A stretch of 64,000 nt of DNA from Shimia sp051201625 (GCF_051201625.1 NZ_CP179203.1:4090589-4154588); one strand, 5' to 3'. Shown: positions 52,661-62,847, counted from the first letter of the stretch. The notes: generated by a model not told the origin, from the sequence alone. Numbers and translations are program-made.

Positions 52661-54610
52661 CTATTCCCTAAATCGAAATGTACCACCCACGATTTCCTGC
52701 CCAAAAGACATCGGATGAGGATTCTTTCCCAACCGCGCACGATAAACTGGAAGGCTTTCAGATACCCGCATTACGTAGTTACGTGTTTCATTAAATGGGA
52801 TCATTTCAATCCAATCCACCATAACCTCAACAGCTCTCCCACGAGGATCACCAGCGCGTTCCATCCAGCTCTTTGGGCGATGCGGTCCAGCGTTATATCC
52901 TGCTGCCATCATAATAATATTACCATCAAACTGTTTGCTTAAACCGGCAAGATAGGCACTACCAAGCCTAGCGTTATATGCGGGATTTGTGGTCAACCAG
53001 GCGAATGAATAAGCCTCACCAAGCTCAGTCGCCACTTGTTGAGCGGTCGTCGGCATCAGCTGCATTAGCCCTTGGGCACCCGCATGGCTCACAACGACTG
53101 GGTCGAATTCACTTTCCCTACGCGCAATTGCAAGTGACAGCTCGGCTGGCACCGGCAATTTTGTGTCCTTCAGGGAATGCAACGCGTAATATGGCCCCGG
53201 CAATGTTACTCCACGCCGCACCATTTTTTTCCCAAGCATGACTGCGATGTGGGGTTCGTCAAACTCACCCAGCATTGATCCCATCTGCCCCAAGGCTTCC
53301 CTGCCCTGACTTTCACTTAAATGCACCCAGAAGAGTTCCGCAAGGTTTCGTTCGTCCGCATCCAAAAGCAGTTTTGCAGCTTCGTGAACACTGCTCATGG
53401 CCCAACCACTCTCGCGCCAGTCTGAAAATACCTCGTCGCCCCGGAGACTTTTGTCCCACGACATCTCAGCCTTTTCTGCAGCCAGCAAACCGTAAAAACT
53501 TGTTTGATGCTCGCCCCCGGCCAGATAAGCCAACTTTGCTGTTTTAGCATCACCCAAAGCTTCATAAGCCCGCCCCATCCAATACCCCGCTCGCCCAAGC
53601 GAAATTGGTGTTTTGACCGACTGCGCAAACCTCACAAAATGTGCCGCAGCCTGTTCTGGCTTGTCTAAAAAACGCAGGGCCAAATAGCCAGCTAGCCACT
53701 CACAGTCCGAAAATCCGTAACCGGAGTCAGATGCCATGCCGTGCACAGAAGCCAAGTCGTAAGCAATTTGATAATTTCCAGCACGCATCTGGCTACGGAT
53801 TAGCGACCGGCGCCGAGACGCCCAATTTGCTGGCTCTCCAAGTGTACCAGCCTTACTCCGTTCTAATAAAAGCTCTATCGCCCTTTCATCCAACCCTTTC
53901 CGGTGTCGCCAAACAAATCGCTCGTAAGCCATGCCAGCATCATTTTTCAATATGTCAGGCACCGCGAGGATTAATCCATCAACACCATTGACCTGGCCGC
54001 GCAAACCCAAACGGGCCTTCGCCAGCTTGACCCAACCATCGGGTACCAAAGGATACATCCGTTCGGTGTTGCCTTGCCAGTTTCTCCAAAGCATTGCGTC
54101 CAACCGTGCTATATGATGCGGTTTCAAAAGGTCTTCGTATTGTTTTAAAAACGTTGCCTGAGTATTCGCATCCATCGACATTGTACGCCAGGCAAGCACG
54201 ATCTCAGCGTCTGCCGCACCCTGCTCTCCTTCTCCGGCAAGCACTTCAGCCCAAGCCAACACGCCAGCAGCAGTTTGCGCATTCCCCATTGCAAAAAAGG
54301 ACAACTTTTCTCGATAGGTCGCGCTGGAAAACGTGGCTTCGGATCGCTTTCGTAATAATTTTAGTCCCGGCCAATCATCCCGGCGCTGCAAAAATGCAAT
54401 AATCTGGCCGGGACTTCCCTCTCCCGCACGCAGTTGGTGCCATTCAACGATGTCCATCGCGACCTGATCCGAATTTTCCACAGCCTCTCGCGCACGATCC
54501 CAGTCTTTAACTCGAATTGCATCCATAGCATTTGTAAGCTGCGAAACATCTGCCCATGCAGGTGAGACAAGCGAGGTTAACACAGAGAGCGTCATTAAAA
54601 AACGGAACAT
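52661..54610 (-). CDS. slt: Soluble lytic murein transglycosylase
   Basis: This periplasmic enzyme cleaves peptidoglycan to 1,6-anhydromuropeptides. The N terminus FRFLMTLSVLTSLVSPAWA is a signal peptide. A long helical superhelix (about residues 25-440) leads to the SLT catalytic domain with IARRESEFDPVVVSHAGAQG (catalytic Glu), LMQLMPTTAQQVA and AAGYNAGP. Length is 649 residues. The ATG at 54610 is chosen since the signal peptide starts there. It is divergent from dapA, a pairing common in Rhodobacterales. Confidence 0.94.
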   Translation of the reverse strand: MFRFLMTLSVLTSLVSPAWADVSQLTNAMDAIRVKDWDRAREAVENSDQVAMDIVEWHQLRAGEGSPGQIIAFLQRRDDWPGLKLLRKRSEATFSSATYREKLSFFAMGNAQTAAGVLAWAEVLAGEGEQGAADAEIVLAWRTMSMDANTQATFLKQYEDLLKPHHIARLDAMLWRNWQGNTERMYPLVPDGWVKLAKARLGLRGQVNGVDGLILAVPDILKNDAGMAYERFVWRHRKGLDERAIELLLERSKAGTLGEPANWASRRRSLIRSQMRAGNYQIAYDLASVHGMASDSGYGFSDCEWLAGYLALRFLDKPEQAAAHFVRFAQSVKTPISLGRAGYWMGRAYEALGDAKTAKLAYLAGGEHQTSFYGLLAAEKAEMSWDKSLRGDEVFSDWRESGWAMSSVHEAAKLLLDADERNLAELFWVHLSESQGREALGQMGSMLGEFDEPHIAVMLGKKMVRRGVTLPGPYYALHSLKDTKLPVPAELSLAIARRESEFDPVVVSHAGAQGLMQLMPTTAQQVATELGEAYSFAWLTTNPAYNARLGSAYLAGLSKQFDGNIIMMAAGYNAGPHRPKSWMERAGDPRGRAVEVMVDWIEMIPFNETRNYVMRVSESLPVYRARLGKNPHPMSFGQEIVGGTFRFRE

Positions 54611-54771
54611 GACTTGCAATTTCCAATACAAAAACGGATAGAGTCGATACGCTAAACCGCTTTCTAACGTGTCTTCAATTCACAATCTTGGCAAGGCGGC
54701 GGCTTCCCGCTAGTGTCTCTGCGATTTTATACCGGGCAATTCCGCCCAGCACAGCAAAAAAGGAGCGTGTT

Positions 54772-55647
54772 ATGTTCAATGGGTCTTTCCCCGCACTCGT
54801 TACGCCGTTCACAAACGGCGAGGTGAATCTGGACACGCTCAAAAAGCTAGTAGAATGGCATATTCGCGAAGGTTCAAACGGTATTGTGCCAGTAGGAACA
54901 ACCGGCGAAAGCCCTACCTTGAGCCATGACGAACACGAAGCGGTTGTGGAAACCGTTGTTCAGTCTTCTGCAGGGCGGGTACCAGTTATAGCGGGCGCGG
55001 GATCAAACAACACCCTCGAGGCCATCCACCTCGCCCAACATGCAGGAAAGGTGGGTGCCGATGCGATCCTAGTTGTCACTCCCTACTACAACAAGCCAAC
55101 TCAGAGAGGTTTGATTGCGCATTTCACCGCCATCCACGACAGCTGTGATTTACCGATCATCATCTACAACATTCCGGGACGGTCAGTTGTCGATATGACA
55201 CCGGAGACAATGGGTAGGCTGGCTAATTTACCACGCATAATTGGGGTCAAAGATGCCACAGGCGATCTGGCGAGAGTTAGCCAGCAGCGCGCCAGCTGCG
55301 GCACTGAGTTTGTGCAATTATCGGGTGAAGACGCTACTGCACTTGGTTTCAATGCCCATGGAGGGGTTGGATGTATTTCTGTCACAGCCAATGTGGCGCC
55401 GCGTTTGTGCGCTGAATTTCAGGCCACAACTCTGGTGGGTGACTATAGCAAAGCGCTAAAATATCAGGATCTTCTGATGCCATTGCATGAAGCAATCTTT
55501 GTCGAACCTGGGCTCATTGGGGCAAAATACGGTATGTCCAAACTTGGCCTGTGCCGCGATGAGGTCCGTTTACCACTTACTGGTCTCGCTGAAAGTACAA
55601 AAGCACAGATCGATAACGCAATGCGTCACGCGGGCCTTTTGGACTGA
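54772..55647 (+). CDS. dapA: 4-hydroxy-tetrahydrodipicolinate synthase
   Basis: The enzyme condenses pyruvate with aspartate semialdehyde in lysine and diaminopimelate synthesis. The Schiff-base Lys is K160 in IGVKDATGDL, and Tyr132 in IIYNIPGRSV is catalytic. GTTGESPTLS at 42-51 and VVTPYYNKPT are family motifs. Length is 291 residues. AAGGAG lies 7 nt before ATG 54772; a longer frame from 54688 is unlike the family. The smpB gene often found just downstream in this group is absent. Confidence 0.95.
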   Translation: MFNGSFPALVTPFTNGEVNLDTLKKLVEWHIREGSNGIVPVGTTGESPTLSHDEHEAVVETVVQSSAGRVPVIAGAGSNNTLEAIHLAQHAGKVGADAILVVTPYYNKPTQRGLIAHFTAIHDSCDLPIIIYNIPGRSVVDMTPETMGRLANLPRIIGVKDATGDLARVSQQRASCGTEFVQLSGEDATALGFNAHGGVGCISVTANVAPRLCAEFQATTLVGDYSKALKYQDLLMPLHEAIFVEPGLIGAKYGMSKLGLCRDEVRLPLTGLAESTKAQIDNAMRHAGLLD

Positions 55648-55809
55648 CCATCAGCCCGCTCACTTCATCGCTTACCACGCCCGAAGTCAGCGCTATCTGT
55701 TTTCGATGCAGCTTGGAGGGGTGGTCGGAAAATTTGTGCGACGCGCCAAAATCCTTATCAACGAAAGTGGTACAAAAGATCGTCTTACAAGAAGTACTTG
55801 TCCGTTGGT

Positions 55810-57351
55810 TTAAAGGAACATTAGGGTCCCAAAAACGGCTCCAGCCCCCAAAAGTGCGCCGATTATACCACCTAGTGCAAGCTTCGGCCAAATACTTGGC
55901 TGAGGGTCGTCAACCGCAGTTGCTTGTCGAATCAGAATATCCTCGACTAGGCCAGGCAAGCGGGGACCAAAGCGAGCCAACACGCGCGCGGTTTTGAGCA
56001 AATCGCGACCCAGAGCGCGTGGTCCAATGCTTTGTTCGATGTAGCTAGCCACAACGGGCTTTGCTACGTCCCAAATATTAACTTCTGGATCCAAAGAACG
56101 AGCCACGCCCTCGACCACCACCATCGTGCGCTGTAGCAATATTAGTTCAGTGCGCGTTTCCATTCCAAATCGCTCAGTGACTTCAAAAAGATATGACAAT
56201 AAACGACCCATGGAAATACGGGTCGCATCCATACCGAAAATTGGCTCACCGACCGCGCGCAGAGCGCGCGCAAATTCATCCACGTCACGGTCTCCAGGCA
56301 CATAACCTGCTTCAAAATGCACTTCCGCAACTCTTCGATAGTCACGCTGGATAAAACCGAACAGGATTTCCGCGTAAACCCTGCGGGTGTATTCATCAAT
56401 ATAGCCCATGATCCCAAAATCATAAGCGATAATGTCACCATTCGCGGCAACCTTCAGATTGCCCTGATGCATGTCAGCATGAAAGTAACCGTCACGAAGA
56501 GCATGGCTGAGGAACAGTTCCAAAACCCGGTCACCTAACGCATGGCGATTGTGTCCCGCCGAGTCGAGCGCCTCATTGTCACCCAAGGCAACACCTTCAG
56601 CCCAATCCAAGGTCATCACACGTCGCCCAGAATACTCCCATTTGACGGCTGGTACGCGGAACCCAGCATCTTGGCCCGTATTCGCGGCAAATTCGCTTGC
56701 AGAGGCCGATTCCAATCTTAGGTCAAGCTCTCCAGTCACCACACCATCAAAATGTTCAATCACATCACGCGGTCGCAATCGGCGCGACGACGGAGACAGA
56801 AATTCAATAACGTCAGCGGCAAAATAGAACGCGTCTACATCCCTCTTAAATGCTCGCTCAATACCCGGGCGCAGCACTTTGACTGCGACTTCCTCTCCCG
56901 TGCTCGATAATCGTGCCCGATGCACCTGCGCAATCGATGCAGCTGCAACCGGCTCAGAGAACTCCAGAAACGCTGTGTCGACACTAACGCCCAATTCCTT
57001 TTCAACCGAATTTTTTGCCACTTCCATAGAAAACGCCGGCAGCTTGTCCTGCAACACACGCAACTGCGTGGCCAAGTCTTCTCCAGCAATATCAGGTCGA
57101 GTAGATAGAACCTGCCCAAATTTAATATAAGCCGGGCCCAGCGCTGTCAGCGCCCGAGTCACCGGCGGCATTTCTGGATTTCCACGATAACCCAACCATT
57201 GAAACGGCCAGACAAGCCCCCTCACTGAAATCCGGATCAAACGAGGGGTCTCAAACGCATCCATCACTACTTTCATGGCGCCAGTACGTTCGAGCGTTGC
57301 ACCAGTCCGGATCAGGCGCAGAATGTTATGTGGCCCTCTCAAAGTTTCCAA
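55810..57351 (-). CDS. ubiB: Ubiquinone biosynthesis kinase-like protein
   Basis: This ABC1/ADCK-type atypical kinase of 513 residues is needed for ubiquinone synthesis. The KxGQ motif is seen in YIKFGQVLSTRPD (about residue 75), the Ala-rich nucleotide loop in VAAASIAQVHRA, the invariant Lys in EVAVKVLRPG, and the metal site in HADMHQGNLKV and IAYDFGIMG. The C terminus has a hydrophobic segment (GGIIGALLGAGAVFG), placing it at the membrane. It overlaps the ubiE stop by 13 nt. The coaBC gene that often follows is missing; dapA lies there convergently. Confidence 0.95.
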   Translation of the reverse strand: METLRGPHNILRLIRTGATLERTGAMKVVMDAFETPRLIRISVRGLVWPFQWLGYRGNPEMPPVTRALTALGPAYIKFGQVLSTRPDIAGEDLATQLRVLQDKLPAFSMEVAKNSVEKELGVSVDTAFLEFSEPVAAASIAQVHRARLSSTGEEVAVKVLRPGIERAFKRDVDAFYFAADVIEFLSPSSRRLRPRDVIEHFDGVVTGELDLRLESASASEFAANTGQDAGFRVPAVKWEYSGRRVMTLDWAEGVALGDNEALDSAGHNRHALGDRVLELFLSHALRDGYFHADMHQGNLKVAANGDIIAYDFGIMGYIDEYTRRVYAEILFGFIQRDYRRVAEVHFEAGYVPGDRDVDEFARALRAVGEPIFGMDATRISMGRLLSYLFEVTERFGMETRTELILLQRTMVVVEGVARSLDPEVNIWDVAKPVVASYIEQSIGPRALGRDLLKTARVLARFGPRLPGLVEDILIRQATAVDDPQPSIWPKLALGGIIGALLGAGAVFGTLMFL

Positions 57352-58082
57352 CCCGAATGCAGAGCCGCTATTCCTAGCGACAAATTACGGTACTTTGCAT
57401 TCCCGAATCCAGCGTTTTGCACCATGGTCAAAAAAGAGTCCTGATTTGGAAATTTGCGGATCGACTCTACGAGGTATTGATAGCTGTCTCGATCATTTGC
57501 AATCGCTTGACCCATTCGTGGAATAATGTTGAAGCTATATAGGTCATAAGCTTTTTGCATCATGTCATTTGGAATTTGGCTAAATTCCAATACCATTAGA
57601 CGCCCACCCGGTCGAAGCACACGATAGGCCTCATTGAGTGCCTCCTGCGGTCGCGTCACATTTCTAATCCCGAAGCTGATAGTATAGACATCAAAACTAC
57701 TGTCCTCGAATGGTAGAGCCATCGCGTCGCCAACCACCCACTGAAGGCTTTCTGTCATCTGGTCCGCCTCTGCCCGTTTGCGACCCTCGACGAGCATCGG
57801 CTCCGTAAGGTCTAAAACCGTCGCATGTCCATGTCCCGCCCGTTTCAAAAATCGAAATGAGATGTCACCAGTACCACCTGCCACATCCAGAAGGCTTTGA
57901 CCGCTGCGCGGCGCTAACCAGTCCAGCATCGCATCTTTCCAAACCCGGTGAATTCCCAACGACATCACATCGTTCATCACGTCATACTTGGACGCGACGG
58001 AATCGAACACTCTTTGTACTTTGCTTGCTTTTTCAGACTCGGGTACTGTCTGAAATCCGAAATGCGTGGTTTTCTCACTCAT
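57339..58082 (-). CDS. ubiE: Ubiquinone/menaquinone methyltransferase
   Basis: This SAM-dependent C-methyltransferase acts in ubiquinone synthesis. It has the N-terminal FDSVASKYDVMNDVMSLG, SAM loop LLDVAGGTGDISFRFL (about residues 66-81), ISFGIRNVTRPQEALNEAYR and LVLEFS. Length is 247 residues. ATG 58082 is the third candidate codon in the frame and fits the family. It is divergent from mutM (95 bp between starts) and overlaps ubiB by 13 nt. Confidence 0.95.
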   Translation of the reverse strand: MSEKTTHFGFQTVPESEKASKVQRVFDSVASKYDVMNDVMSLGIHRVWKDAMLDWLAPRSGQSLLDVAGGTGDISFRFLKRAGHGHATVLDLTEPMLVEGRKRAEADQMTESLQWVVGDAMALPFEDSSFDVYTISFGIRNVTRPQEALNEAYRVLRPGGRLMVLEFSQIPNDMMQKAYDLYSFNIIPRMGQAIANDRDSYQYLVESIRKFPNQDSFLTMVQNAGFGNAKYRNLSLGIAALHSGWKL

Positions 58083-58177
58083 CGCTTGCACCTTCGGCCT
58101 TGCCTATCTGGTTTCGCTCCCTCTCTATAATGGGGAGCGGGGTCATACAATGCACCCCTTAGTCGACGGAGAACGTC

Positions 58178-59029
58178 ATGCCAGAACTGCCCGAAGTCGA
58201 AACTGTCCGCCGCGGCTTACAACCAGCCATGCAAAACGCCATGATCGCTCGTGTACAAGTGAACCGCCCAAATCTACGCTGGCCGTTTCCCGAAAATATG
58301 GCTTCTCGGCTAAACGGTGCAACCGTCCAGCAGTTGCGACGCCGGTCTAAGTATATTCTTGTAGATTTATCTACGGACGAAACGCTGCTTATCCATCTGG
58401 GTATGTCAGGTCGCATGACCATATCAGGCGACCAGATGGGGCAATTCGCCCACAATCACCCCAAAGCCGAAAAACACGATCATGTTGTCTTTGACATGGA
58501 TAATGGCGCACGTATCACCTTCAATGACCCGCGCCGTTTCGGAGCGATGGATTTACGTCCAACAGGACAGATCAACAGCCATTCTCTCCTTGCAAAACTT
58601 GGGCCAGAACCTCTTAGCAACGCATTTGACGAAACTTATATGATTGCCCGGCTTTCCGGGCGTAACACACCAATCAAGTCAGCTTTGCTCGATCAGCGAA
58701 TCGTTGCAGGACTTGGCAATATTTACGTTTGCGAAGTGCTTTTTCGTACCAAAATTTCGCCAAAACGCAAAGCTGGGGCACTTTCACACCTACGCGCAGC
58801 ATCATTAGTTCCAACCATCCGAAAGGTTCTGTCTGACGCGATTGAAGTCGGTGGTTCTTCATTGCGGGATTTTCGCCAGACAGATGGTGAATTAGGTTAT
58901 TTTCAACACTCTTTCGATGTTTATGGCCGTGAAGGTAGACCCTGTCATACTCCAAAGTGCAAAGCCAAAATTACGCGAATCACACAGGCTGGGCGCTCAT
59001 CTTTCTATTGTATGCAATGCCAAAGATAG
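58178..59029 (+). CDS. mutM: Formamidopyrimidine-DNA glycosylase
   Basis: This DNA glycosylase/AP lyase removes 8-oxoguanine and FapyG. The N-terminal PELPEVETVRRG gives the catalytic Pro (after Met removal) and Glu. K58 in RRSKYILVDL is conserved, and the C-terminal zinc finger is CHTPKCKAKITRI followed by SSFYCMQCQR. Length is 283 residues. The ATG follows GGAG-like bases. It is divergent from ubiE and followed by echA on the same strand after 64 nt. Confidence 0.96.
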   Translation: MPELPEVETVRRGLQPAMQNAMIARVQVNRPNLRWPFPENMASRLNGATVQQLRRRSKYILVDLSTDETLLIHLGMSGRMTISGDQMGQFAHNHPKAEKHDHVVFDMDNGARITFNDPRRFGAMDLRPTGQINSHSLLAKLGPEPLSNAFDETYMIARLSGRNTPIKSALLDQRIVAGLGNIYVCEVLFRTKISPKRKAGALSHLRAASLVPTIRKVLSDAIEVGGSSLRDFRQTDGELGYFQHSFDVYGREGRPCHTPKCKAKITRITQAGRSSFYCMQCQR

Positions 59030-59093
59030 CTTGATCGCCACGCCGCAAATGTTAAGCAACGGTTCTAGAATGGAACAATGAAAGGCATGACCG

Positions 59094-59870
59094 ATGGCTT
59101 TTGAGACGATCACCGTCGAAACTGAAGACCACGTTGCCCTTATCAAACTCAACCGGCCCGACGCTCTAAACGCTCTTAACCAGCAGTTACTCTGTGAGTT
59201 GATGCAAGCCCTTGAGGAAGCTGATGCGAACGACAAAGTGCGTTGCATTGTTTTGACTGGATCGGAGAAAGCTTTTGCAGCCGGCGCTGACATAAAGGAA
59301 ATGTCATCAATGTCATTTGCAGAGGTAAACGCAGCAAATCTGTTTGCAGCCTTTGGTGACGGCATACAGCGCATACGGAAACCCGTAATCGCCGCCGTAT
59401 CGGGATATGCCCTAGGCGGCGGGTGTGAGCTTGCCATGGCATGTGATTTCATTGTTGCCTCAGAGACAGCAAAATTTGGACAGCCCGAAATTAACCTTGG
59501 TGTGATCGCCGGGATGGGTGGCAGCCAGCGCCTGACACGAGCAATTGGCAAGTCCAAGTCTATGGATATGAATTTGACTGGGCGCTTCATGGACGCAGAG
59601 GAGGCTGAGCGCGCAGGACTTGTAAGTCGCATTGTCCCAAGTAAGAAACTTCTTGATGAAGCGCTGGGAGCGGCACAAAAAATTGCCGAGAAATCGTTGG
59701 TGACGGCGCGCACTGCAAAAGAAGCAGTCAATCGCAGTTTTGAAAGTTCTTTGACCGAGGGCCTGCTCTATGAGCGCAGGGTGTTCCACGCGCTTTTCGC
59801 CACTGAAGACCAGAAAGAGGGCATGGCCGCCTTTATGGAAAAACGCGAAGCCCAGTTTAGAGACAAGTGA
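59094..59870 (+). CDS. Enoyl-CoA hydratase
   Basis: This crotonase-fold enzyme of 258 residues has FAAGADIKEMS (oxyanion loop, about residues 63-73), VSGYALGGGCELAMACD, catalytic Glu in KFGQPEINLGVIAGMGGSQRL (read as two adjacent motifs) and MDAEEAERAGLVSR. It is of the short-chain beta-oxidation type. AAGG lies 10 nt before the ATG at 59094. In relatives it is next to rpsT and dnaA; here about 3.5 kb of extra genes intervene. Confidence 0.95.
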   Translation: MAFETITVETEDHVALIKLNRPDALNALNQQLLCELMQALEEADANDKVRCIVLTGSEKAFAAGADIKEMSSMSFAEVNAANLFAAFGDGIQRIRKPVIAAVSGYALGGGCELAMACDFIVASETAKFGQPEINLGVIAGMGGSQRLTRAIGKSKSMDMNLTGRFMDAEEAERAGLVSRIVPSKKLLDEALGAAQKIAEKSLVTARTAKEAVNRSFESSLTEGLLYERRVFHALFATEDQKEGMAAFMEKREAQFRDK

Positions 59871-60114
59871 GTTGCACAAGAGCAATACAAAGTCTGCGAC
59901 ACAGACCTTTTGCAACGCTGGCAAGGTCAGTTGCTCAGAAGCAAACGATAGACCTCTCAACCTTTAAGCGGTAATTTTTATCGACACAGTTCGCTGACGC
60001 AACCGTTCTACACCACTGCCCGCAGCAGGTCTAAACAGTGAAAATCTAGCTTGCCAAATTAAGTCATTTGGGAAACTCTTAGCGGGCTCTCAAATGGTGT
60101 GTAAGGAGATTCAT

Positions 60115-61992
60115 ATGGCGAATTTGGGCGCAAAGCCAATTCGTACCTTTAACGACCTCAAACAGTTTGAAGCTGAAATGCCATTACGGGATCGATTGCC
60201 GGAAACGAGCATTCTTGACGTATTCATCAATAGCGCAGAGCGAGCACCTAACGCCACAGCTATGACAATGTTGATGACAGGAGCAGCAGATGAAAACCCA
60301 CATGATATCAGCTACCGAGACCTCCTGGGTCAGATTCGTCGAGCTGCAAATTTGTTCGCTCACATTGGAGGAGAAGCGCCAGGTGTCGCTTTTATGCTAC
60401 CTGCCCTGATCGAAACACACGTTACCTTGTGGGGCGCGGAAACCGCAGGTTACGCGATACCCATCAACTTTTTATTGCAACCAGAAAGCATAACCGAGTT
60501 ACTCAAAGCCTCCGGTGCAAAGATACTGGTGGCCCTTGGACCGCATCCGCAGTTAGACATTTGGGAGAAGGCCCTCAAGATATGTGAACAAATTCCCGGG
60601 CTCATTCTGGTTCGCGTTTCACCACCGGGTTCGCCCAAAGTAGAAGAGGTGATCGACTTTGCTTCAGCGGTAATGGGCCAACCCAATGATCATCTAACGT
60701 TTGGACCACCGCGCTCAGGCGATGATCTTGCCGCATATTTTCATACCGGGGGTACAACTGGTGTGCCTAAGCTCGTTGCCCACACGCACCACAGTCAGCT
60801 GGTGGCGGCGTTTGGTGGCGCCACGATGTGTGGATATACATCTGAGGACGTGTTAACTGCCACTTTCCCCTTGTTTCATGTAGCGGGTACGATTGTGGCT
60901 GGCCTAAGCGGATTTATGGCCGGAATTAAACTATTGGTTATGACGCCTGCAGGGCTCCGCAATCCGGCCGCCATAAAAGGCTTTTGGCGACTAGTTTCAG
61001 ATCACAAAGTAACTTTGGTGGCGGGGGTTCCGACAGCGATTAGTGCAGTTTTGCAAACACCTGTGGAGCACTACGACATAAGCAATGTGCGCGCTGGTTT
61101 GACAGGGGCATCACTTCTACCACCGGCTGTTGGACAGAAATTCAAGAATGTCTCCGGAAAACCTCTTTTTGAAATCTTGGGAATGACAGAGGCCTCCGGA
61201 TTAATCAGCATTGATCCCCCATCTGGACAGGGCACAACAGGATCAGTGGGCTGGGCTTTGCCCTATACTCAAGTGGATATTCTAAAGTTCAATGCTGCAG
61301 GCAAGCTCGGAGAGGAATGTAGCGTCGGCGAAATTGGAATCATCGCTATTAGAGGTGAACATCTATCACCCGGTTACAGCGACGCGGCGTACAACGAAGG
61401 CGTATTTTTGGAAGGTATGCTAAATTCAGGAGACCTTGGATACAAGGATGCAAAAGGGTGCCTCTATGTTGCCGGACGTTCAAAAGACCTGATTATTCGG
61501 AGTGGCCACAATATTGATCCCACTATGATAGAGAATGCAATGACAGCACACCCCGCTGTGGCAGTTGCCGCGGCGGTTGGCATGCCTGATGCTTACGCAG
61601 GCGAGCTTCCCATGTGCTTCGTACAGCTTCATCCGGCTTCGGACGTGTGCGTAAATGATCTTATTGATCACGCTCAAAAAGCAATTGATGAACGTCCAGC
61701 CTGGCCCAAGATCATTGAGGTTATTGAGGAAATTCCCTTGACCTCCGTTGGTAAGATTTTCAAGCCGAAGCTTCGGTGTGATGCCGCCAAACTAGTGATT
61801 TCAAAATTACTTTCTGAGGAACTTGGACTGACTGGCTCAGAAGTCATAGTAACGACAGGTGGGCCCCGTGGACTATCCGTAAACGTACTGCTTTTACCAA
61901 AATACCAATCGTCCACCACCGCAGTTGAAAAGGCACTCTCATCATTCCTTTTTGAGTTTCGCATTCAGGTAAGGAAGGTGGTAGATTTTTAA
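60115..61992 (+). CDS. AMP-forming acyl-CoA synthetase
   Basis: This ANL-superfamily protein of 625 residues has P-loop YFHTGGTTGVPKLVAHTH, the motif GLTGASLLPPAV, adenylate turn EILGMTEASGLIS, and the hinge MLNSGDLGYKDAKGCLYV and RSKDLIIRSGHNIDP. PLTSVGKIFKPKLR carries the C-terminal catalytic Lys. It would make a CoA ester of an unknown acid. ATG 60115 has AAGGAG 6 nt upstream; an earlier ATG at 60094 lacks one. It is 244 bp after echA. Confidence 0.92.
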   Translation: MANLGAKPIRTFNDLKQFEAEMPLRDRLPETSILDVFINSAERAPNATAMTMLMTGAADENPHDISYRDLLGQIRRAANLFAHIGGEAPGVAFMLPALIETHVTLWGAETAGYAIPINFLLQPESITELLKASGAKILVALGPHPQLDIWEKALKICEQIPGLILVRVSPPGSPKVEEVIDFASAVMGQPNDHLTFGPPRSGDDLAAYFHTGGTTGVPKLVAHTHHSQLVAAFGGATMCGYTSEDVLTATFPLFHVAGTIVAGLSGFMAGIKLLVMTPAGLRNPAAIKGFWRLVSDHKVTLVAGVPTAISAVLQTPVEHYDISNVRAGLTGASLLPPAVGQKFKNVSGKPLFEILGMTEASGLISIDPPSGQGTTGSVGWALPYTQVDILKFNAAGKLGEECSVGEIGIIAIRGEHLSPGYSDAAYNEGVFLEGMLNSGDLGYKDAKGCLYVAGRSKDLIIRSGHNIDPTMIENAMTAHPAVAVAAAVGMPDAYAGELPMCFVQLHPASDVCVNDLIDHAQKAIDERPAWPKIIEVIEEIPLTSVGKIFKPKLRCDAAKLVISKLLSEELGLTGSEVIVTTGGPRGLSVNVLLLPKYQSSTTAVEKALSSFLFEFRIQVRKVVDF

Positions 61993-62110
61993 CTCAGAAT
62001 TGCGGGAATTCTCCTACTAAATGTGTCTACGCAAAAAGTGGCACAATGTGTCAGGGTAATTAACTGAAATAACTGCCCCTAACTCAACTCGTAAATCCTG
62101 ACAAAAATTT

Positions 62111-62482
62111 CTATTGAAGTTTCGGAAAAATGTTTTGACGTTGAACCGCCTCAATCTTGAGAACGTCTTCCGCCAAAACTTGACTTAACTTTATGTGTGG
62201 CTCGCGCGGGATCAGTCCTCGCAGCTGCAAATCTAGGAACCTCAAGCAGCAAACGCGCAAAAATGAGGTAAAATTTCCAACATCGTGCCCTGCATCTAAA
62301 CTCTCATTGTAGAGCCCATGAAGAAGTTGAGGGATCGAGAGATCATCACGTTCCCCGATTGTTTCAAGGACGCGCCAAAACATGTCCTCAAGACGAACAC
62401 TCGTCACCATTCCGTCCATTCGAAACGATTTTGTATGAGACATCCAGAGCGCAGGATCTGAATCTATAAACAGCTGACACAT
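62111..62482 (-). CDS. Ribbon-helix-helix domain protein
   Basis: This 123-residue protein starts CQLFIDSDPALW and carries MVTSVRLEDMFWRVLETIGE, then LSIPQLLHGLYNE and NFTSFLRVCCLRFL, matching the RHH_4 type. This type is widely found in alphaproteobacteria, probably as DNA-binding regulators or accessory proteins. The full RHH_4 layout supports the ATG at 62482. It lies 17 nt after the MIase-like gene on the same strand, so it may regulate that small operon. Confidence 0.85.
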   Translation of the reverse strand: MCQLFIDSDPALWMSHTKSFRMDGMVTSVRLEDMFWRVLETIGERDDLSIPQLLHGLYNESLDAGHDVGNFTSFLRVCCLRFLDLQLRGLIPREPHIKLSQVLAEDVLKIEAVQRQNIFPKLQ

Positions 62483-62499
62483 CGGGACAATAACCCTTC

Positions 62500-62814
62500 C
62501 TATCGACCGATTCGTTCTTTAACGTCTTCTGCAAAATCTTCATAGCGACGCAGAGATTTGACATCTACTTGGACCAGGTGTCCCATTTTTTGCATAATCG
62601 GAAGATCAAAAAGAATTCGATCAAGGTCGTCTGGCGTCTCAACATCAGCAATGACAAGAACTTTACGCTCACCCACCACTTTCCAAAGATCAACGACAAC
62701 GCCTGCACTTTTTGCTCCTAGAGCAGCGTTTGCCTCCTCAGCCCAAACACCGAGCAAGCCCTGTTGGGCCATGTTTTCATTATATTCAACCGTAAAATCG
62801 AGTCTGTATAACAT
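62500..62814 (-). CDS. Muconolactone isomerase-like small protein
   Basis: This 104-residue protein matches the ferredoxin-like fold of muconolactone delta-isomerase. It starts with MLYRLDFTVEYNENM, has WAEEANAALGAKSAG (where the true enzyme has a Trp/Arg-rich helix), and VDLWKVVGERKVLVIADVET, closest to the LWRVVGE motif, then ILFDLPIMQKMGHLVQVDV. Whether it is an isomerase is uncertain, as cat or pca genes are not adjacent. It is 34 nt after the VOC remnant and precedes the RHH gene. Confidence 0.75.
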   Translation of the reverse strand: MLYRLDFTVEYNENMAQQGLLGVWAEEANAALGAKSAGVVVDLWKVVGERKVLVIADVETPDDLDRILFDLPIMQKMGHLVQVDVKSLRRYEDFAEDVKERIGR

Positions 62815-62847
62815 TCTTAAATTCTCCTGTTAATTGCATTATAAAAT

